A DNA stretch of 64,000 bases from Nepenthes gracilis. Its lineage: Eukaryota > Streptophyta > Magnoliopsida > Caryophyllales > Nepenthaceae. The stretch covers positions 25,396,037 to 25,460,036 of the forward strand of contig BSYO01000004.1 in the NCBI GenBank assembly GCA_033239525.1, written 5' to 3'. The position numbers and the translations under genes are program-made. Under the pieces are notes generated by a model. It had not been told where the DNA came from, did not search any database, and saw nothing but the letters and a program-made list of their open reading frames with translations. This document shows positions 61,601 through 64,000 of the stretch, piece by piece. Within the stretch, counting starts at the first letter, position 1. Each line of letters starts with the position of its first letter.

Positions 61601-62095
61601 TCGCTCACGTGATTAGTTTTAGTTCATGGATGAAAATATTGATATTTGTATTAACTGTGGTCGTATTAGTATTAGTCATATTTGGTGATACTTATCGATG
61701 TCAAAAATATTAGACTGAATATTTTTCCTCGAATTTGACTTTTAAATTGATCTATATATTGGACAATATTGAGTGTATAGGTTTAGTATCAAGAAATATT
61801 GGTATTAAAGCCCTGATATCGTTATATAATGGCCAATATTTCATTCAGTGGTCGCACCATATTCTAACTATGATGTTTTTAGGTGGAGTTGAAACTACGG
61901 GAGGCAACTAAAAGGCTGGAGCAGCAGTTGGCGGAAGAGCAAGCTGCTAGAGTGAAAGCTGAAGAGATTGCGCAAGAGGCTCAGAGAAAATCAGACGTTG
62001 AGATCCGTAAGCTTCGACAGAATTTGGAGAGGGCGCAGAGGGAGACGGAGGAGCTTCGGAAGCATGCTGAAAGTGTGAGGTGTTCCATTTTGTAA
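52632..62095 (+). CDS. AIG1/IAN-type (GIMAP-like) GTPase, five coding exons
   Basis: Plant AIG1/IAN proteins are septin-like GTPases linked to pathogen response and stress, often on endomembranes. Exons are 52632-52863, 53234-53511, 57657-57821, 57921-58052 and 61883-62095, with GT-AG borders and consistent phases, giving 339 aa. Visible motifs are the P-loop GRTGNGKS (26-33), DTPG (75-78), the AIG1-specific box around GIHAVLVVFSVRTRFS (103-118) and the TGGDELED base-recognition loop (145-152). RRVLFDNKTKDE follows (about 178-189), then a charged coiled coil (about 226-335). The C-terminus is CSIL, a CaaX box whose final Leu favours geranylgeranylation. The upstream in-frame ATG at 52482 lies before the likely acceptor at 52616, so 52632 is preferred. 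Introns 2 (4.1 kb) and 4 (3.8 kb) are long. Confidence 0.93.
53512..57656 (+). other. Intron 2 of the AIG1-like gene
   Basis: 4.1 kb from donor GTGATG to acceptor TTCTGCAG. No coding homology was found inside. Two diverged copies of a segment of about 185 bp may lie near 57245-57330 and 57415-57500 (shared TTAGATRYAAYGTTGG). The frame at 55322-55540 is low-complexity. Confidence 0.75.
58830..59110 (-). pseudogene. LINE-like remnant with an IW-x-x-x-N motif
   Basis: The minus-strand frame contains KRMTNVAAIYHIWMAPNQRF and a following RSRLSLSDEDSQR segment, resembling the end of plant LINE ORF2 proteins after the zinc-binding region. Fragments with CSICDETIF at about 59600-59640 may be part of the same copy. 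No poly(A) tail was found, so the class is uncertain. Confidence 0.4.
60946..61081. repeat. 68-bp tandem duplication
   Basis: Two copies starting TTAGAATGC at 60946 and 61014 share ATAAATAAATTCTATCTGCA and CAACACTTGATT with a few substitutions. Intronic. Confidence 0.92.
61328..61539. repeat. MITE-like element with 24-bp terminal inverted repeats
   Basis: 212 bp. The ends at 61328-61351 (ATGAAAATATTGG...) and 61516-61539 are inverted copies with one mismatch. The inside contains GGGAGCTGTAAAATG, which recurs near 23425 (GAGAACTGTAAAATG), showing a family. It has no coding capacity. The transposase superfamily was not determined and no target duplication is obvious. Confidence 0.8.
61629..61846. 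repeat. Second MITE-like copy adjacent to the first
   Basis: Left end GATGAAAATATTGAT, right end on the reverse strand GAATGAAATATTGGCC. The inside has ATTAGTATTAGTCATATTTGG-type sequence. It lies 90 bp from the first copy and close to the exon 5 acceptor of the AIG1-like gene. Confidence 0.6.
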
Positions 62096-62147
62096 TGTGC
62101 CACCCAAATATCCTACTGGCAAGTCTGCTGGGAGGTGTTACATACAG

Positions 62148-62246
62148 GTATGTACAGTGGGTGGTCAATGCTTCTCTTAAAATATTTACCCCTGAATATT
62201 TGAACTTCTAAGCTTGTCACTGCTGTTGTTTTTTATGCTTCTGCAG
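62148..62246 (+). other. Probable 3'-UTR intron of the AIG1-like gene
   Basis: Donor ATACAG|GTATGT at 62148 and acceptor CTTCTGCAG ending at 62246, 99 bp, starting 52 nt after the stop codon. Both sites score well by eye; expression evidence is lacking. Confidence 0.55.
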
Positions 62247-62399
62247 AATTTGGATTTTTATTGGACTTCTTTGTGTACCAATCTGTGTAGCTGTTGTGGG
62301 TTTTGTTATAATCACTCGAAATATTAGGCTCTGTTATTTTTTAAGTGGTTCAGAATTAAGATCATTTTGGAAGCTACAAATGGTAAGGATTGAGCAATA

Positions 62400-64000
62400 A
62401 TTAAATGAAGTCATAAGTTTAAATTATAAAAATAAGCTTTTATAATATAAAATAAGATTATAAAATAAATTAATTTTTATTTTTGTAAAATGGGTAATTC
62501 CTAATATTTATACCAATTAAATAGTGAATTATTATTAATTTGAGGATAAATCTGAAAATTAATTGTAATTTCTCTATCAATCATGCTAACCTGTTTATTC
62601 ATTATTTTTAAAAAAATCTCCCATACGATGATTAATTAATTACTCCTCTGTTCATAAATGGATTGATATTTTAATAAAATTAATTACTTTTACTTATGTT
62701 ATGATAAATACTTAGGTAATATAAGCCTCAAATAGTTATTTTTAACCATAGAAAAATAATAAATATAATATATAAACAAATACCAAAGGCCATATTTATT
62801 GCAGCTTAACAGTTGGAATTATAAATTTGATACTCGGTGAAGGAATCACCACAAACTCATTTTTCAACTCGGCCTTATCAAACTCTGGTTTAAATAAAAA
62901 ATTGGGTCGATTAAGACTGGTCCATAAATAATTCTTATTTTTAAATATTTTTATTTAAAAATAGATATTTTTATTAAAGTACCTAAAATATAAAATATTT
63001 TAAAATTTATAATATTTAGATAAAAATAATACCTAAAATGTTTTAAATGACTAATTTTTATATAAAAAGTTATTAATTATATATAAATATATTTTTATGA
63101 TATTTTTAAAAAATAATATTTATCTAAATAAAAAATATACATTTATAAAAAAAATTATAATCTAGATAGGCCGTCATTTGCGCTCGTGATCCTGCGTGGC
63201 CCATAGAAGTATTGGAAATATATTTTTAATCATATAGATTTATAATATTTATTTAAATCATCATAATATGCAGCCTCAGGGGTTACAATTTTAAATTATA
63301 AAAACAGTCTCTAATATTATATAAAATAATAGCACATATAATAAATTTAAAAGTAATTAGATTACTTATTTAATGTTACTAATAACAGAAATCTTTATAT
63401 ATAACTATTCTTCTAACATGTCAAAATATTATAAATTTTCTTATAAATTTATAACTTTTGTTGGTTTTTAATCTCAATCTCTACATCACTGTTACAGACA
63501 GTTTCCAAATCAAAATAACATGGTAATTAGGAAGTTAGAATTAACCTCCATACAAGGGCAACCATTTTGATGAGCTTAGAATTTCTACTTTACGAAGCAC
63601 ATATTTCATTATTTTTTTTACTATTTTTAATTCAAATTTTATAAAAAAAAAAGTTTAAAAAAAAATCACGAAGCAAGTACTTCCTGCTTCGTGATGCAAG
63701 ATCTCAAGTTCTATCAATTTAGTGTGGGAATATGTAACAAGGGTTTTCGTAATGCACTAGTTCAATTGGTCAAAATAGTATTTATAGTGAAACTTTAACA
63801 CAGTAATAAAATTATTATCGTGTAACCTATTCATTATAAATTTGAATTGTTAAAGCAATATTTTACATAATATATGATATTATCATATAGTAGCCATTGT
63901 AAATGTATGAAGTTAAGTATTTTTTGAGTCTCTACTAGTACTTATAGATTTAAGGGTATTAAAAAATGAACACAAAGTCTTATCTTTTGTTAAATCCCAC
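62400..64000. other. AT-rich intergenic DNA, right edge
   Basis: No supportable gene. Contents include a perfect 11-bp-stem hairpin (arms ATCACGAAGCA and TGCTTCGTGAT) at 63665-63695 after an A-run. Confidence 0.55.

Larger units (their letters stand above)
58053..61882 (+). other. Intron 4 of the AIG1-like gene, with repeats
   Basis: 3.8 kb from donor GTATGC to acceptor TTTTTAG. It contains the LINE-like remnant near 58830-59110, a 68-bp tandem duplication at 60946-61081 and two MITE-like copies at 61328-61539 and about 61629-61846, the last ending only about 35 bp before exon 5. Confidence 0.75.

Overview
The window is nuclear DNA from a flowering plant, most likely a eudicot. It is AT-rich, its genes have GT-AG introns of several kilobases, and plant LTR retrotransposons, plant RTE LINEs and MITE-like repeats lie between and inside the genes. 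The species cannot be named from the sequence alone. No CRISPR array, rRNA or convincing tRNA gene was seen.

Four host genes are supported by protein-level matches with consistent splice sites and reading phase. (1) The last four coding exons of a UPF3-like nonsense-mediated-decay factor lie at 1273-2563 (+); the 5' part is off the left edge. (2) A complete MES11-type methylesterase-like alpha/beta hydrolase spans 8326-24749 (-) in five exons, 347 aa. (3) A complete rhomboid-like protein of the RBL14 type, a rhomboid fused to a C-terminal RanBP2 zinc finger, spans 27130-35485 (-) in three coding exons, 327 aa, with a probable non-coding first exon near 37901-38050. (4) A complete AIG1/IAN-type GTPase spans 52632-62095 (+) in five coding exons, 339 aa, with a 3'-UTR intron and possibly a 5'-UTR exon about 9 kb upstream.

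Mobile DNA fills the introns. MES intron 3 holds a Ty1/Copia element at 10263-15539 with target duplication CTATG; its LTRs are nearly intact but its coding region is broken. MES intron 1 holds a decayed Ty3/Gypsy polyprotein (about 18160-23220, -), itself interrupted by a 5'-truncated RTE LINE (about 18765-19985, -). RBL14 intron 1 holds a 2.5-kb solo LTR at 31957-34433 with target duplication TCCAT. LINE remnants lie near 5440-5960 and 58830-59110. A MITE-like family with inverted ends recurs, most clearly at 61328-61539.

The most unusual object is at 45027-49528. Two LTRs of about 600 bp, flanked by TTCAG duplications, enclose a 3.3-kb interior. A gag-like start and a Gypsy-like pol tail survive at its ends. 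Most of the middle is replaced by intron-less pieces of two host genes: a DA1-type LIM/UIM peptidase and an ERD6-like sugar transporter. Both lie in the sense direction of the element. It looks like a retroelement that captured host transcripts, comparable in principle to maize Bs1. The remaining stretches, about 2.6-5.4 kb, 6-8.3 kb, 25-27 kb, 38-43 kb, 49.5-52.6 kb and 62.4-64 kb, are AT-rich with no supportable genes.
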